From: Caulobacteraceae bacterium
GTDB taxonomy: Bacteria; Pseudomonadota; Alphaproteobacteria; Caulobacterales; Aquidulcibacteraceae
Length of the DNA: 64,000 bases
Assembly (NCBI GenBank): GCA_016703335.1
Contig: JADJCG010000009.1
Location: 114,015 to 178,014, forward strand
Reading direction: 5' to 3'
The notes under the pieces are model-generated. The model was not told the DNA's origin, did no database searches, and saw only the letters and a list, made by a program, of their open reading frames with translations. The position numbers and the translations under genes are program-made. This document shows, piece after piece, positions 18,400 to 26,306 of this stretch (position 1 is the stretch's first letter; each line of letters opens with the position of its first letter).

Positions 18400-19114
18400 A
18401 TGCGTCCCTCAGGCCGCGCGCCAGATCAATTGCGCGACGTTACGCTCGAAATCGGCATCTCGCGTTACGCCGAAGGCTCATGCCTCGCGCGCTTTGGCCA
18501 AACGCACGTTCTCTGCACCGCAAGTGTGGAGCAGGGCGTACCGGGCTGGCTCAAGGGCCAGGGCAAGGGCTGGGTGACCGGCGAGTACGGGATGCTGCCC
18601 CGCGCCACCCACACGCGCGGCCGCCGCGAAGCGGCGCAAGGCAAGCAAATCGGGCCGCACCCAAGAGATTCAACGTTTGATCGGCCGCTCGCTGCGCTCG
18701 GTGGTGGATATTAAAGCGCTTGGCGATCGCACCATCACGCTGGATTGCGATGTGATCCAAGCCGATGGCGGCACGCGCACCGCAGCGATCACCGGCGCCT
18801 GGGTTGCGATGGCGCGGGCGTGCAAATATTTGGTCGAGGAGAAGGTGATCAAGGAAAGCCCGATCACTGGACAAGTCGCCGCGATTTCGTGCGGCGTGTT
18901 TAACGGGACGCCGGTGCTCGATATCGACTACGCGGAAGACTCAAGCGCTGAGGTGGATGCGAACTTCATTCTCTCTGGCGACGGCCGCATGATTGAACTG
19001 CAGGCCACAGGCGAGAAGCGCCCGTTCAGCGATGAAGAGTTCGCGGAACTTATGCGTCTGGCGAAGCTTGGCTGCGGGCAGTTGTTCGAGAAACAACGCG
19101 CCGCCATTGGCTAA
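18400..19114 (+). CDS. rph: ribonuclease PH, frame-broken here
   Basis: 3'-to-5' phosphorolytic exoribonuclease that trims tRNA 3' ends. The N-terminal half (MRPSGRAPDQLRDV, GWVTGEYGMLPRATHTR) and C-terminal half (SVVDIKALGDRTITLDCDVIQADGGTRTAAITG) are both typical. They are in different frames. Removing one A from the AAA at 18647-18649 restores GKQSGRTQEIQRLIGRSL, the conserved RNase PH sequence. About 238 residues after repair, the normal length. Head of the conserved rph-rdgB-hemW set, here interrupted by five other genes. Confidence 0.95.
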
Positions 19115-19124
19115 GGAGAGAAAT

Positions 19125-19466
19125 ATGCGCTCGCTCGTTGTCATCGCCGCTCTGTTCGCCACCGCATGCTCGCCGCCGGCGCCGACGGCTGAGGCGCCCG
19201 TCACCACCGAAATTCCGGCGACGAGCGTGCCGGGTCCGACCCAATTGCCGGCCGGAGCGCGGGACATTGTTTGGGGCGACGCCCCGCAAGCGGTGCGCGA
19301 TCTGGTCGCGACGACGCCCAATACGTTCCTGCCGGATCGCGTCATTCAACAGGCGCCAGGAGCGGACGGCAGCGTCATTTATGAGCTGTGGTCAGCGAGC
19401 GCGTCCGAGCCGATTGATGTCTCTTACGCGAATGGCCAAGCGGCGATCATGCCGCCCCGGCACTAA
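19125..19466 (+). CDS. small hypothetical lipoprotein
   Basis: 113 residues. AAGGAG lies a few bases before the ATG at 19125. MRSLVVIAALFATAC looks like a lipoprotein signal with Cys at residue 15, followed by a proline/threonine-rich linker and a short domain (DIVWGDAPQAVRDLVATTPNTFLPDRV) that I do not recognise. Ten bases after rph and sharing one base with dgkA (TAATG). Confidence 0.7.
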   Translation: MRSLVVIAALFATACSPPAPTAEAPVTTEIPATSVPGPTQLPAGARDIVWGDAPQAVRDLVATTPNTFLPDRVIQQAPGADGSVIYELWSASASEPIDVSYANGQAAIMPPRH

Positions 19467-19834
19467 TGCGCTTCTCGATCGCCGCGCGCCTGAAGAGCTT
19501 CACCTTCGCATTTGAAGGCTTCGCCTTCATGCTGCGCACGCAGCACAATGCATGGGTGCATCTGGTCGCGACGATTGTCGTGATCGCATCAGGGTTCGCA
19601 TTGCAGATAAGCGCAGATGCGTGGCGCTGGCTCATCGTGGCGCTAGCGTTGGTGTGGGTCGCTGAAGCGATGAACACGGCGTTTGAGCATCTCTGCGATG
19701 TGGTCTCGCCGCAATTCCAGGACTCGGTAAAGCACTCGAAGGATATCGCTGCAGCGGCCGTTCTGGTTTGCGTGATCGCATCGACTTTGCTTGGCGCGAT
19801 CACCTTCGCACCCTATGTGCTGGCGCTGATATGA
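19466..19834 (+). CDS. dgkA: diacylglycerol/undecaprenol kinase family protein
   Basis: 122 residues with three membrane segments. The family signature EAMNTAFEHLCDVVSP followed by KHSKDIAAAAVL holds the catalytic Glu and the metal-binding acidic residues of DgkA-type integral membrane lipid kinases. It recycles diacylglycerol from membrane-derived glucan synthesis or phosphorylates undecaprenol. The substrate cannot be decided from sequence. The ATG overlaps the stop of the lipoprotein gene; its TGA overlaps the next start (ATGA). Confidence 0.88.
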   Translation: MRFSIAARLKSFTFAFEGFAFMLRTQHNAWVHLVATIVVIASGFALQISADAWRWLIVALALVWVAEAMNTAFEHLCDVVSPQFQDSVKHSKDIAAAAVLVCVIASTLLGAITFAPYVLALI

Positions 19835-20298
19835 TTGACGATCTTCTCAAGGCCGGCGCGATCGCGCGCATTGCCCGCGTCGGCTATGCTCCGTTCGAGG
19901 GTGATGATCCGATAGAGATTACGTTCGCCAATGGCGCGGTGTTCAACATCGATATCGGCTTTGAGGGGGCAACGGACATCGTGGTGCGGGAAGGGACGTT
20001 GCTCGAAGCCGCGTACGGCCATCTGCGCGTCGAGGAACCAGCGGCGTTTGCGGCCATCGAGCGCAATTGGTCGAGCGAAGATATTGACTTGCCGTGGCTT
20101 GTCGGCGGGCAGCTCACAAATCCGCGCCGGTTGGCGATGACCAACCCTTATCGCGTCGATGTTGGGTATGTGTTCGAGGTCAATGGCCGTCAGTTCGCAT
20201 TGTTCGGCGAAGCTGACTTCATCACGGCGAATGAACTTGGTGATGAAGAGAACGAGGCCTTGCGTGTCGAAATCGGCGCGCCTTACTCGGCGGCCTGA
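19831..20298 (+). CDS. hypothetical protein
   Basis: 155 residues starting at the ATGA overlap with dgkA, so translationally coupled. Acidic, soluble, no signal peptide or membrane segment. Contains DPIEITFANGAVFNIDIGFEGATDIVVREGTLLEAAYGHL and NPYRVDVGYVFEVNGRQFALFGEADF. I do not recognise a family. Its 3' end overlaps the XRE gene on the other strand by 16 bp once that gene's frame is repaired. Confidence 0.7.
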   Translation: MIDDLLKAGAIARIARVGYAPFEGDDPIEITFANGAVFNIDIGFEGATDIVVREGTLLEAAYGHLRVEEPAAFAAIERNWSSEDIDLPWLVGGQLTNPRRLAMTNPYRVDVGYVFEVNGRQFALFGEADFITANELGDEENEALRVEIGAPYSAA

Positions 20299-20530
20299 TC
20301 GCCGGCTTCTTCGAGCGCATCGTCCGCGCTCGGCTCGTAGCTCAAAATCTCCCCGGCTGGCATTCGAGCACGCGGCAGAGCGCGTTGAGCGTCGAAAAGC
20401 GAATGGCTTTGGCCTTGCCGGTTTTGAGGATCGACAGGTTCGCCAGCGTCACACCCACCTTGTCGCTCAGATCTGTGAGCGACATGCGGCGATCCAACAG
20501 GATGCGATCGAGAGTGACGCGGATCGTCAT
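20283..20530 (-). CDS. small XRE/YozG-type helix-turn-helix regulator, frame-broken here
   Basis: About 82 residues. MTIRVTLDRILLDRRMSLTDLSDKVGVTLANLSILKTGKAKAIRFSTLNALCRVLECQPG is the Cro/CI helix-turn-helix of small YozG-like repressors. The literal frame stops at 20342. Adding one G to the GGGG run at 20351-20354 extends it to EILSYEPSADDALEEAGDQAAE and a stop at 20283, typical of the family. Its ATG overlaps the stop of the DUF2975 gene by one base, the usual pairing for these regulators. Confidence 0.85.
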
Positions 20531-21123
20531 TAAATCGTCAGCTCCTGTTCTTCCTTCAGGCGCGCGCCTTCACGGAAGACTTCAGCCAGAACGATTAAGA
20601 TCAGGATCGAGCCCCAGGTGGAGAAGTCGATCCGGACCTCGAAGTCGGCGCTTTCGGCAAACGTCGAGTGCGTTGCGGCCATCAGGACGCCCGTCAGTCC
20701 AAGCAGCACGTAACGCGAGATTTCGATGCCAAGCATCGTCATCCAGATCGCGCGCAGATGGTTGGCGTTTTCTTTCCGGAACGGCTCGCCGGAGCTGAAG
20801 CTGTCGAAGAGGCGGCGCAAACGCCAGACGATCATCAGCGAACCGCCGATCGCAACCGCGCCGATCAGAAACGCTGGTACCAGAACCGGCCACGTGTAGC
20901 CGGCGATGTCACCAAATCCGACATTCTCGCCGTTGATCCGCAGGTGATTGTCGCCGGTGAGGACGTCGGAGCCGATGGCGCCGGTCGCGCTCAAGATCAG
21001 GAAGGCGCCGTAGCAGACGGCCGCGAGGCCCAGGCAAATGGCCAAAAACCAGAGCACGCCCCATACGACGTTGAGGCCGATGCGGACGATTGAAGCGACG
21101 GAATCTCTGCCGAGGGCCTTCAT
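20530..21123 (-). CDS. DUF2975 membrane protein
   Basis: 197 residues with four membrane segments (about 15-40, 75-95, 125-145, 165-185) and the motif RRLFDSFSSGEPFRKENANHLRAIWMTMLG, typical of DUF2975 proteins. These are nearly always paired with a small XRE repressor, as here (TAATG overlap). Function unknown. The ATG at 21123 lies directly after a set of nested palindromes that hold its likely ribosome site. Confidence 0.85.
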   Translation of the reverse strand: MKALGRDSVASIVRIGLNVVWGVLWFLAICLGLAAVCYGAFLILSATGAIGSDVLTGDNHLRINGENVGFGDIAGYTWPVLVPAFLIGAVAIGGSLMIVWRLRRLFDSFSSGEPFRKENANHLRAIWMTMLGIEISRYVLLGLTGVLMAATHSTFAESADFEVRIDFSTWGSILILIVLAEVFREGARLKEEQELTI

Positions 21124-21128
21124 GGCTG

Positions 21129-21176
21129 CTGGAAACCTCTTTCCAGGCTGACCCTAGCCTGGGTTTATTGATAAAC
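21129..21176. promoter_or_regulatory. three adjoining palindromes ahead of the DUF2975-XRE operon
   Basis: CTGGAAA-CCTC-TTTCCAG (21129-21146), CCAGGCT-GACCCT-AGCCTGG (21143-21162) and GTTTAT-TG-ATAAAC (21163-21176) are all perfect. The first two share CCAG, so as RNA hairpins they exclude each other. On the DUF2975 strand the loop of the hairpin nearest the ATG is GAGG, the likely ribosome site. Either operators for the XRE repressor or an RNA switch. Confidence 0.5.
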
Positions 21177-21218
21177 GATATAGACCCCGTCGCCCCTAGT
21201 CAAACAAGTGTTGCAATC

Positions 21219-21809
21219 ATGCCCCGTCTCACCGGCCGCCTGGTCGTCGCTTCCCATAATGCCGGAAAAGTCCGGGAGATTGCCGCGCTGTTGGGGCCGT
21301 TGGGGATCACGCCCGTCTCCGCGGGAGAATTGGGGCTGCCCGAACCGGAGGAAACCGAGGCCACGTTCATCGGCAATGCCGCCTTGAAGGCGCGCGCCGC
21401 GGCGTTGGCGTCCGGTTTGCCGGCGCTGTCTGATGATTCCGGCTTGGAAGTGTTCGCCATTGGCGGCGATCCCGGCGTCTACTCCGCGCGTTGGGCGGGG
21501 CCGAACAAAGACTTCGGCGCAGCGATGCAGAGTGTTTGGGAAAAACTCAGCGCCGCCGGCGATGATCGCAGCGCGCGGTTTGTATGCGCGCTCGCATTGG
21601 CGCAACCGGATGGCAGCGTCGAAACCTTTGAAGGGGAGGCGCGCGGTACGATCGTGTGGCCGCCGCGCGGCGAGAAGGGCTTTGGCTACGATCCGATTTT
21701 CGAGCCGCTTGGTCTCGACCGCACGTTCGGCGAGATGACGCACGAAGAGAAGCTGCCGCGAACGCACCGCGCGCGCGCATTCGAAAAGCTCGTCGCGTCG
21801 CTCAAATGA
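21219..21809 (+). CDS. rdgB: dITP/XTP pyrophosphatase
   Basis: House-cleaning nucleotide pyrophosphatase (Ham1 family) that removes deaminated purine triphosphates. 196 residues. VVASHNAGKVREI at the N-terminus binds substrate phosphates, ALSDDSGLEVFAIGGDPGVYSARWAG is the family signature, and GEKGFGYDPIF the nucleobase loop. The ATG at 21219 was chosen because MPRLTGRLVVASHNAGK matches the family start. Its TGA overlaps the hemW ATG (ATGA). Confidence 0.97.
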   Translation: MPRLTGRLVVASHNAGKVREIAALLGPLGITPVSAGELGLPEPEETEATFIGNAALKARAAALASGLPALSDDSGLEVFAIGGDPGVYSARWAGPNKDFGAAMQSVWEKLSAAGDDRSARFVCALALAQPDGSVETFEGEARGTIVWPPRGEKGFGYDPIFEPLGLDRTFGEMTHEEKLPRTHRARAFEKLVASLK

Positions 21810-22939
21810 GCGAAATCGCCATCTATGTTCATTGGCCCTATTGCAGCGCCATCTGCCCATATTGCGATTTCAACGTCTATCGCGCGCGCGGCGCCGACAA
21901 TGCGCCGCTGATTGGGGCAATCGCTGCTGATTTGGAAGCGCATGCAGAACGCTTCGGTCGCCGCGAAGTGGTGAGCTTTTTCTTTGGCGGTGGTACGCCC
22001 TCATTGCTGCGCGGCGCTGAAATCGAGCAGCTCATCAGCGCGGCGAACCGCGCCTTCAAGCTCAGCGATGAGTGCGAGATCACGCTCGAGTCCAATCCGG
22101 AGGATGCACATCTCTTCGCCGAGCAAGCGGCGGCGGGCATCAACCGCTTCTCTGTCGGGGCGCAAGCTTTCCATGATGACGCGTTGCGTGCGCTTGGCCG
22201 AAAGCACGATGCAGCCGCTTCATTGCGCGCTGTTGAAGCGGCTGCTGCCACGGGCAAGCGCGTTTCGCTCGATCTCATCTATGCGCGCGAAGGGCAGAGC
22301 GTGGATGCGTGGCGGAGCGAACTCGCACGCGCGCTAACACTGCCGATCGAGCACGCGTCGTTGTATCAGCTCACGATCGAACCGGGCACGGCGTTTGCGC
22401 GCCGTGTCGATCGCCATCAGCTCGTGCCGCCCAATGATGATCTTTCGGCAGAGCTCTACGAGGCGACGCAGGAGATCTGCGACGCTGCCGGTTTTCCGGC
22501 TTATGAAATCTCGAACCACGGGCGATCGCCCGCTGCGCGCTCACGTCACAACGAAGTTTACTGGAAGAGCGGCGATTGGATTGGCGCCGGGCCCGGTGCG
22601 CACGGACGTGTCAGCCACAACGGTGAGCGCATAGCGTTTGAGGCTCAGCACCGGCCCGCGGATTACATCGATGCTGTGAAAGAAAACGGCTTTGGCTGGA
22701 TTGGTGAAGCGCGGCTGACGCCGCAAGAAGCTGCTGATGAAGTGCTGTTGATGGGGTTGCGGATCGAGGAGGGCGTTGATCTTGCGCGCGTGGAAACGCT
22801 GCGCGGTGCGCCGCTCAATCGCCAAGCACTCGCGTGGCTCATCGAGCAAAATCTCGTCACGCATGAGAACGGCCGCATACGTCTGACGCGCAGCGGTCGT
22901 TTGCTCTCGAACCGAATCGTCGCCGAACTGGCTGCTTAG
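21806..22939 (+). CDS. hemW: HemW-type radical SAM protein (heme chaperone)
   Basis: 377 residues. The radical SAM cluster is C13-x3-C17-x2-C20 in YCSAICPYCDF, FFGGGTPSLL is the SAM-binding glycine stretch, and HNEVYW is the HemW signature that separates it from HemN coproporphyrinogen oxidase. HemW is thought to deliver heme to respiratory proteins. Overlaps rdgB by 4 bp and converges on the LpoA/LppC-like gene with overlapping stop codons (TTAG). Confidence 0.95.
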   Translation: MSEIAIYVHWPYCSAICPYCDFNVYRARGADNAPLIGAIAADLEAHAERFGRREVVSFFFGGGTPSLLRGAEIEQLISAANRAFKLSDECEITLESNPEDAHLFAEQAAAGINRFSVGAQAFHDDALRALGRKHDAAASLRAVEAAAATGKRVSLDLIYAREGQSVDAWRSELARALTLPIEHASLYQLTIEPGTAFARRVDRHQLVPPNDDLSAELYEATQEICDAAGFPAYEISNHGRSPAARSRHNEVYWKSGDWIGAGPGAHGRVSHNGERIAFEAQHRPADYIDAVKENGFGWIGEARLTPQEAADEVLLMGLRIEEGVDLARVETLRGAPLNRQALAWLIEQNLVTHENGRIRLTRSGRLLSNRIVAELAA

Positions 22940-24168
22940 GTGCCGCTGTTGCGGAAGCGGCGTGGTGCGGCTTCGAGCACAGTGCTCGCGCTCTGACCGA
23001 CTTGCATGATCGCTAAACCGCGCTCGATTGCGCCATTTGAGCTGAAGCGGAAGAGACCGTCAGAGCCCGCGAAGCCTTCGCGGTTTTCGATAGCGCCGCG
23101 CGAGATGCCGTCGGCGCCGCGATCGCGTGAGAGCAGAGCGGCCAACGCGACGGCGTCGTAGCCTAAGCTTGAAAGCCGTGTCGGTGCTTCGCCGAATGCG
23201 GTGCGATAGCGGTTCTCAAATTCTACGCGTGCGCCCGGATCCGGCGCGACGTACCAGCCACCAGCCAGCGATGGTTCGCGTTCGGCTTCGCCTGCCCACA
23301 CGCTGGTGCCCATGAGCCGTGTTTGACGCGGATCGACGCCGGCTTGCGACAGCGCCGTACCGATCGCGCGCAATGGCGCACCATTTTCAGCGATGATGAT
23401 CCCTTGCGGGCGCTGGCCTTGCGCCACCGCGCGTGCGGCCGCGGCTGCGTCCGCGTCGCTGCGATTGTAAAGTTGCACGGTCACGACCGTGACGCCGCGC
23501 GCTTGCGCTTCGGTCCGCAGCGCACTCTCGACGCGGCGGCCGTAATCATTCGCTGGCGCCAGCAACGAGATGGTGCGCACGTTTTGTGACGCGGCGTATG
23601 AGACTAGGCGCGAGACCTCGTCCTCGAGTTGGAAGCTTAGAAGATAGATGCCATTGCCGCCGACCATGCGGTCCGATGAAAAGCCGATCACTGGCACGTT
23701 CTGCGCAGCGGCAGCGTTGCCCGCGCCGGTCACGCCTTCGCGCACCACAGGTCCGATGATGATGGCTGCGCCGTCTGTGATGAGCGCGCGCGCTGCAGCG
23801 TTTGCCGAGGCTTCGGTCGAGCCGGTGTCGCGCGGGATGAGCAGCGTATTCTCGTTGCCGAGTTCAAAGAGCGCGAGTTCGGCTGCGTTGTAGAGCGCTG
23901 AGGCGTCCTGCGGACGAAGCGTGAAGGGGAGGAGCAGGCCAACGCGCACGATGCTGCGGCCACGCATGAAGGGCGGGGTCACGCCCTCAGCGGTTTGAAC
24001 CGGCGGCTGGTCTGGGGTGGTCGTCGGCGTGCCGGCTGGGGGTGGAACGCTCGGCCCGGGGGTTGGCGCGGTGGCGCAGGCGGCCATTAAAGCCGCAAAG
24101 CTGATCGCAACCGTCGTCTTCAGGCTTGGCGCAGCAAGCGGACGCGCCGATGATTTGGCGGAAGCCAT
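22936..24168 (-). CDS. LppC/LpoA-like lipoprotein (penicillin-binding protein activator family)
   Basis: 410 residues. Lipobox in ISFAALMAAC, a proline-rich tether to about residue 65, then a periplasmic-binding-protein fold: VRVGLLLPFTLRPQDASALYNAAELALFEL, IIGPVVREGVTGAGNAAAAQNVPVIGFSSD, and YDAVALAALL near the end. Proteins of this type activate peptidoglycan synthases from the outer membrane. It corresponds to the lpoA-rsmI-yraN-dolP neighbourhood of enterobacteria, but here transcribed divergently from rsmI. Its ATG overlaps the rsmI ATG on the opposite strand (CATG). Confidence 0.85.
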   Translation of the reverse strand: MASAKSSARPLAAPSLKTTVAISFAALMAACATAPTPGPSVPPPAGTPTTTPDQPPVQTAEGVTPPFMRGRSIVRVGLLLPFTLRPQDASALYNAAELALFELGNENTLLIPRDTGSTEASANAAARALITDGAAIIIGPVVREGVTGAGNAAAAQNVPVIGFSSDRMVGGNGIYLLSFQLEDEVSRLVSYAASQNVRTISLLAPANDYGRRVESALRTEAQARGVTVVTVQLYNRSDADAAAAARAVAQGQRPQGIIIAENGAPLRAIGTALSQAGVDPRQTRLMGTSVWAGEAEREPSLAGGWYVAPDPGARVEFENRYRTAFGEAPTRLSSLGYDAVALAALLSRDRGADGISRGAIENREGFAGSDGLFRFSSNGAIERGLAIMQVGQSASTVLEAAPRRFRNSGT

Positions 24169-25069
24169 GAATAACCCTTCGTCGAACCCCGAACAGAATG
24201 CGCGCGACCGTATCGGCGCCCGCGAATCCAGTCCACCGCTGGAAGCGGGCCTTTATGTGGTTGCGACGCCAATCGGGAACTTGCGCGACATCACGTTGAG
24301 AGCGCTCGACATTTTGGCCACAGCGAGCCGCGTTTACGCCGAGGATACGCGCGTCGCGATGAAGCTAATGGATGCGTATGGGTTAAAGCCCAAGCTCGGC
24401 GCTTATCACGAGCACAACGCCGAAGCGATGCGCGAGACAATCCTTAAGTCGTTGGAGAGGGGCGAGAGCGTCGCATTGATCTCTGACGCCGGCACGCCGC
24501 TGGTTTCCGATCCTGGCTTCAAACTCGCGCGCGCGGTGATTGAGGCGGGGCATCGCGTGTTTCCGATTCCTGGCGCATCAGCCTTGTTGGCGGGACTCGT
24601 GATCTCCGGCTTGCCGACCGACCGTTTCATGTTCGCTGGCTTCTTGCCGCCGAAGCAGGGCGCGCGTCGCACGGCCTTGAGTGAAGTCGCGGACGCAGAC
24701 GCTACGTTGATCTTCTACGAGACCGGCCCGCGCTTAGCGGACTCGCTTGCGGATATGGCCGAAGTGCTTGGACCGCGTCCCGCCGCGGTGACGCGCGAAC
24801 TTACCAAGATGTTCGAAGAAGCCCGCCGTGCGCCGCTCGATGAGCTTGCTGCGCATTATGCAGAGGCAGGCGCGCCGAAGGGTGAAATCGTTGTGCTCGT
24901 CGGCCCGCCGGAAGCGAAAGGCGAGGTGAGCGATGAGACGCTCGATGCGTTTCTTCTGCGCGCGCTGCCGCGCGGCGTGAAAGAAGCAGCGAGTGAAGCG
25001 GCGCGTGATTTGGGTGTGCCGCGCAAGCGCGCCTACACGCGTGCGCTTGACCTCAAGGATCGCGCGTGA
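24167..25069 (+). CDS. rsmI: 16S rRNA (cytidine-2'-O)-methyltransferase RsmI
   Basis: Methylates C1402 of 16S rRNA using SAM. 300 residues; LYVVATPIGNLRDITLRALDIL, AEDTRVAMKLMDAYGLKPKLGAYHEHNA, LISDAGTPLVSDPGF and PIPGASALLAGLVISGLPTDRFMFAGFLPPK are the family blocks. The first 25 residues before PPLEAGLY are not conserved, and the ATG shares two bases with the divergent LppC-like start, so the true start could be slightly different. GTG of yraN overlaps the stop (GTGA). Confidence 0.96.
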   Translation: MNNPSSNPEQNARDRIGARESSPPLEAGLYVVATPIGNLRDITLRALDILATASRVYAEDTRVAMKLMDAYGLKPKLGAYHEHNAEAMRETILKSLERGESVALISDAGTPLVSDPGFKLARAVIEAGHRVFPIPGASALLAGLVISGLPTDRFMFAGFLPPKQGARRTALSEVADADATLIFYETGPRLADSLADMAEVLGPRPAAVTRELTKMFEEARRAPLDELAAHYAEAGAPKGEIVVLVGPPEAKGEVSDETLDAFLLRALPRGVKEAASEAARDLGVPRKRAYTRALDLKDRA

Positions 25070-25431
25070 GCCGCCAAAAGCTGAGCGTCGCGGACGCACG
25101 GCCGGAATGGGTCGCGATGCTTTTCCTGATGTGCAAGGGTTATCGCATCCTTGGCCACCGCCTGCGCACGCCCCATGGCGAAGTCGACGTCGCGGCGTGG
25201 AAGGACAGCGTCCTCGTCATCGTCGAAGTCAAAGCCCGCAACACTTACGACGCTGGCGCCTACGCAGTGACGCCGATGGCGCAGCAACGCATCGCACGCG
25301 CCGCGCAAACGCTTGCGGGCCGCTGGCGCCTTACGTCCGCCCCCATTCGCTTCGATTTGGTAGTGGTTGGTTCAGGTCTATTGCCAAGGCATGAACGCGG
25401 CGCCTGGTATGATGAGCGCGCGCGCAGCTGA
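25066..25431 (+). CDS. yraN: UPF0102/YraN nuclease-fold protein
   Basis: 121 residues. HRLRTPHGEVDVAAWKDSVLVIVEVKAR holds the restriction-endonuclease-like D-x(n)-E-x-K core (E-V-D...E-V-K) of the YraN family. Cellular role unknown. GTG start overlapping the rsmI stop by 4 bp, in the conserved rsmI-yraN order. Confidence 0.93.
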   Translation: MSRQKLSVADARPEWVAMLFLMCKGYRILGHRLRTPHGEVDVAAWKDSVLVIVEVKARNTYDAGAYAVTPMAQQRIARAAQTLAGRWRLTSAPIRFDLVVVGSGLLPRHERGAWYDERARS

Positions 25432-25474
25432 TCTTAAGTGTGCCGAAACGATCCAAGCGCAAAATCCCCGCATT

Positions 25475-26146
25475 ATGCGCATGTATGCCCTTCTCGCCGT
25501 CGCCGCCTCCTCACTTAGCGTGAGTGGTTGCATGACCGCCGCTCTCGGCACCGTCGCCAGCGTCGGTGTTTACGCCGCTCAAGATCGCACGATCGGTGAG
25601 GGCATTGATGACGCATCAGCGTCGCAGCAAGTGAAGATGCGCTTGATGGCGGCCGATAGCGTCGCGTTCCAGGAAGTCGATGTCGAAGTCGCGAACCGCG
25701 CGCTGTTGCTTTCAGGCACGGCGCCAACGGCAGAGCATCGCCAAGCGGCTGAAACAATCGCGCGCAGCATCCGCACCGTTGATCACGTCTACAACGAGAT
25801 CGTTGTCGGCGAGCCGTCGACGATGGTGCGTAGCGCGCAGGACGAACTCATCACTGCGCAGATCCGCGCGCGACTCACGGCGAGCCCTTCGGTGCGCGCC
25901 ATCAACATCAACATCGAGACCTTCCACGGGAACGTCTATCTGATGGGTCTTGCGCGTTCGCAGCACGAGCTCGAACGTGCAGCCGAGATCGCCAGCGTTG
26001 TCGGCGGCGTAAAGCGCGTCGTCTCGTTCATGCAGGTGCGCGCCCCTGAGCAGCCGTACTACGCACAGGCGCCGAACGCCGGGCCGGAATATCGCGGCGC
26101 GGATGGCGTTCCTGGCGGCGATCCGCCGACCGGCGGCACGAACTAA
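25475..26146 (+). CDS. dual BON-domain outer-membrane lipoprotein (DolP/YraP-like)
   Basis: 223 residues. Signal and lipobox in MYALLAVAASSLSVSGC, then two BON domains (about residues 50-115 and 125-195): DDASASQQVKMRLMAADSVAFQEVDVEVANRALLLSGTA and VRSAQDELITAQIRARLTASPSVRAININIETFHGNVYLMGLA. Ends with a proline/glycine-rich tail. The DolP family supports outer-membrane integrity. Following rsmI-yraN matches the enterobacterial arrangement. The start at 25475 was chosen for the signal peptide; an in-frame start at 25367 overlaps yraN. Confidence 0.88.
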   Translation: MRMYALLAVAASSLSVSGCMTAALGTVASVGVYAAQDRTIGEGIDDASASQQVKMRLMAADSVAFQEVDVEVANRALLLSGTAPTAEHRQAAETIARSIRTVDHVYNEIVVGEPSTMVRSAQDELITAQIRARLTASPSVRAININIETFHGNVYLMGLARSQHELERAAEIASVVGGVKRVVSFMQVRAPEQPYYAQAPNAGPEYRGADGVPGGDPPTGGTN

Positions 26147-26213
26147 TTTTCTCATAAATTCCCGCGATTTGGGTGGCGCACACGCACGCCTGGGGGTAAG
26201 TTTGCGTATCGCT

Positions 26214-26243
26214 TCGCGCAGGGCGCGATTGCGTTCGTTTTTT
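26214..26243 (+). terminator. terminator-like hairpin after the BON lipoprotein gene
   Basis: TCGCGC-AGG-GCGCGA (26214-26228) is a perfect 6 bp stem with a 3-base loop, followed 9 bases later by six T residues (26238-26243). It lies in the 160 bp gap between the DolP-like gene and comM. The distance from stem to T-run is longer than ideal. Confidence 0.5.
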
Positions 26244-26306
26244 GTTGCCGATTTGTTCTAGGTCTGTACGATATCCCGCGTCGCTTGTGGATAAAAGGCG
26301 GTCGTG

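Noticed and set aside
18600..18720. Programmed frameshifting in rph and similar genes
   Set aside because: No slippery heptamer with a downstream structure, and too many unrelated genes are affected; sequence error is simpler.
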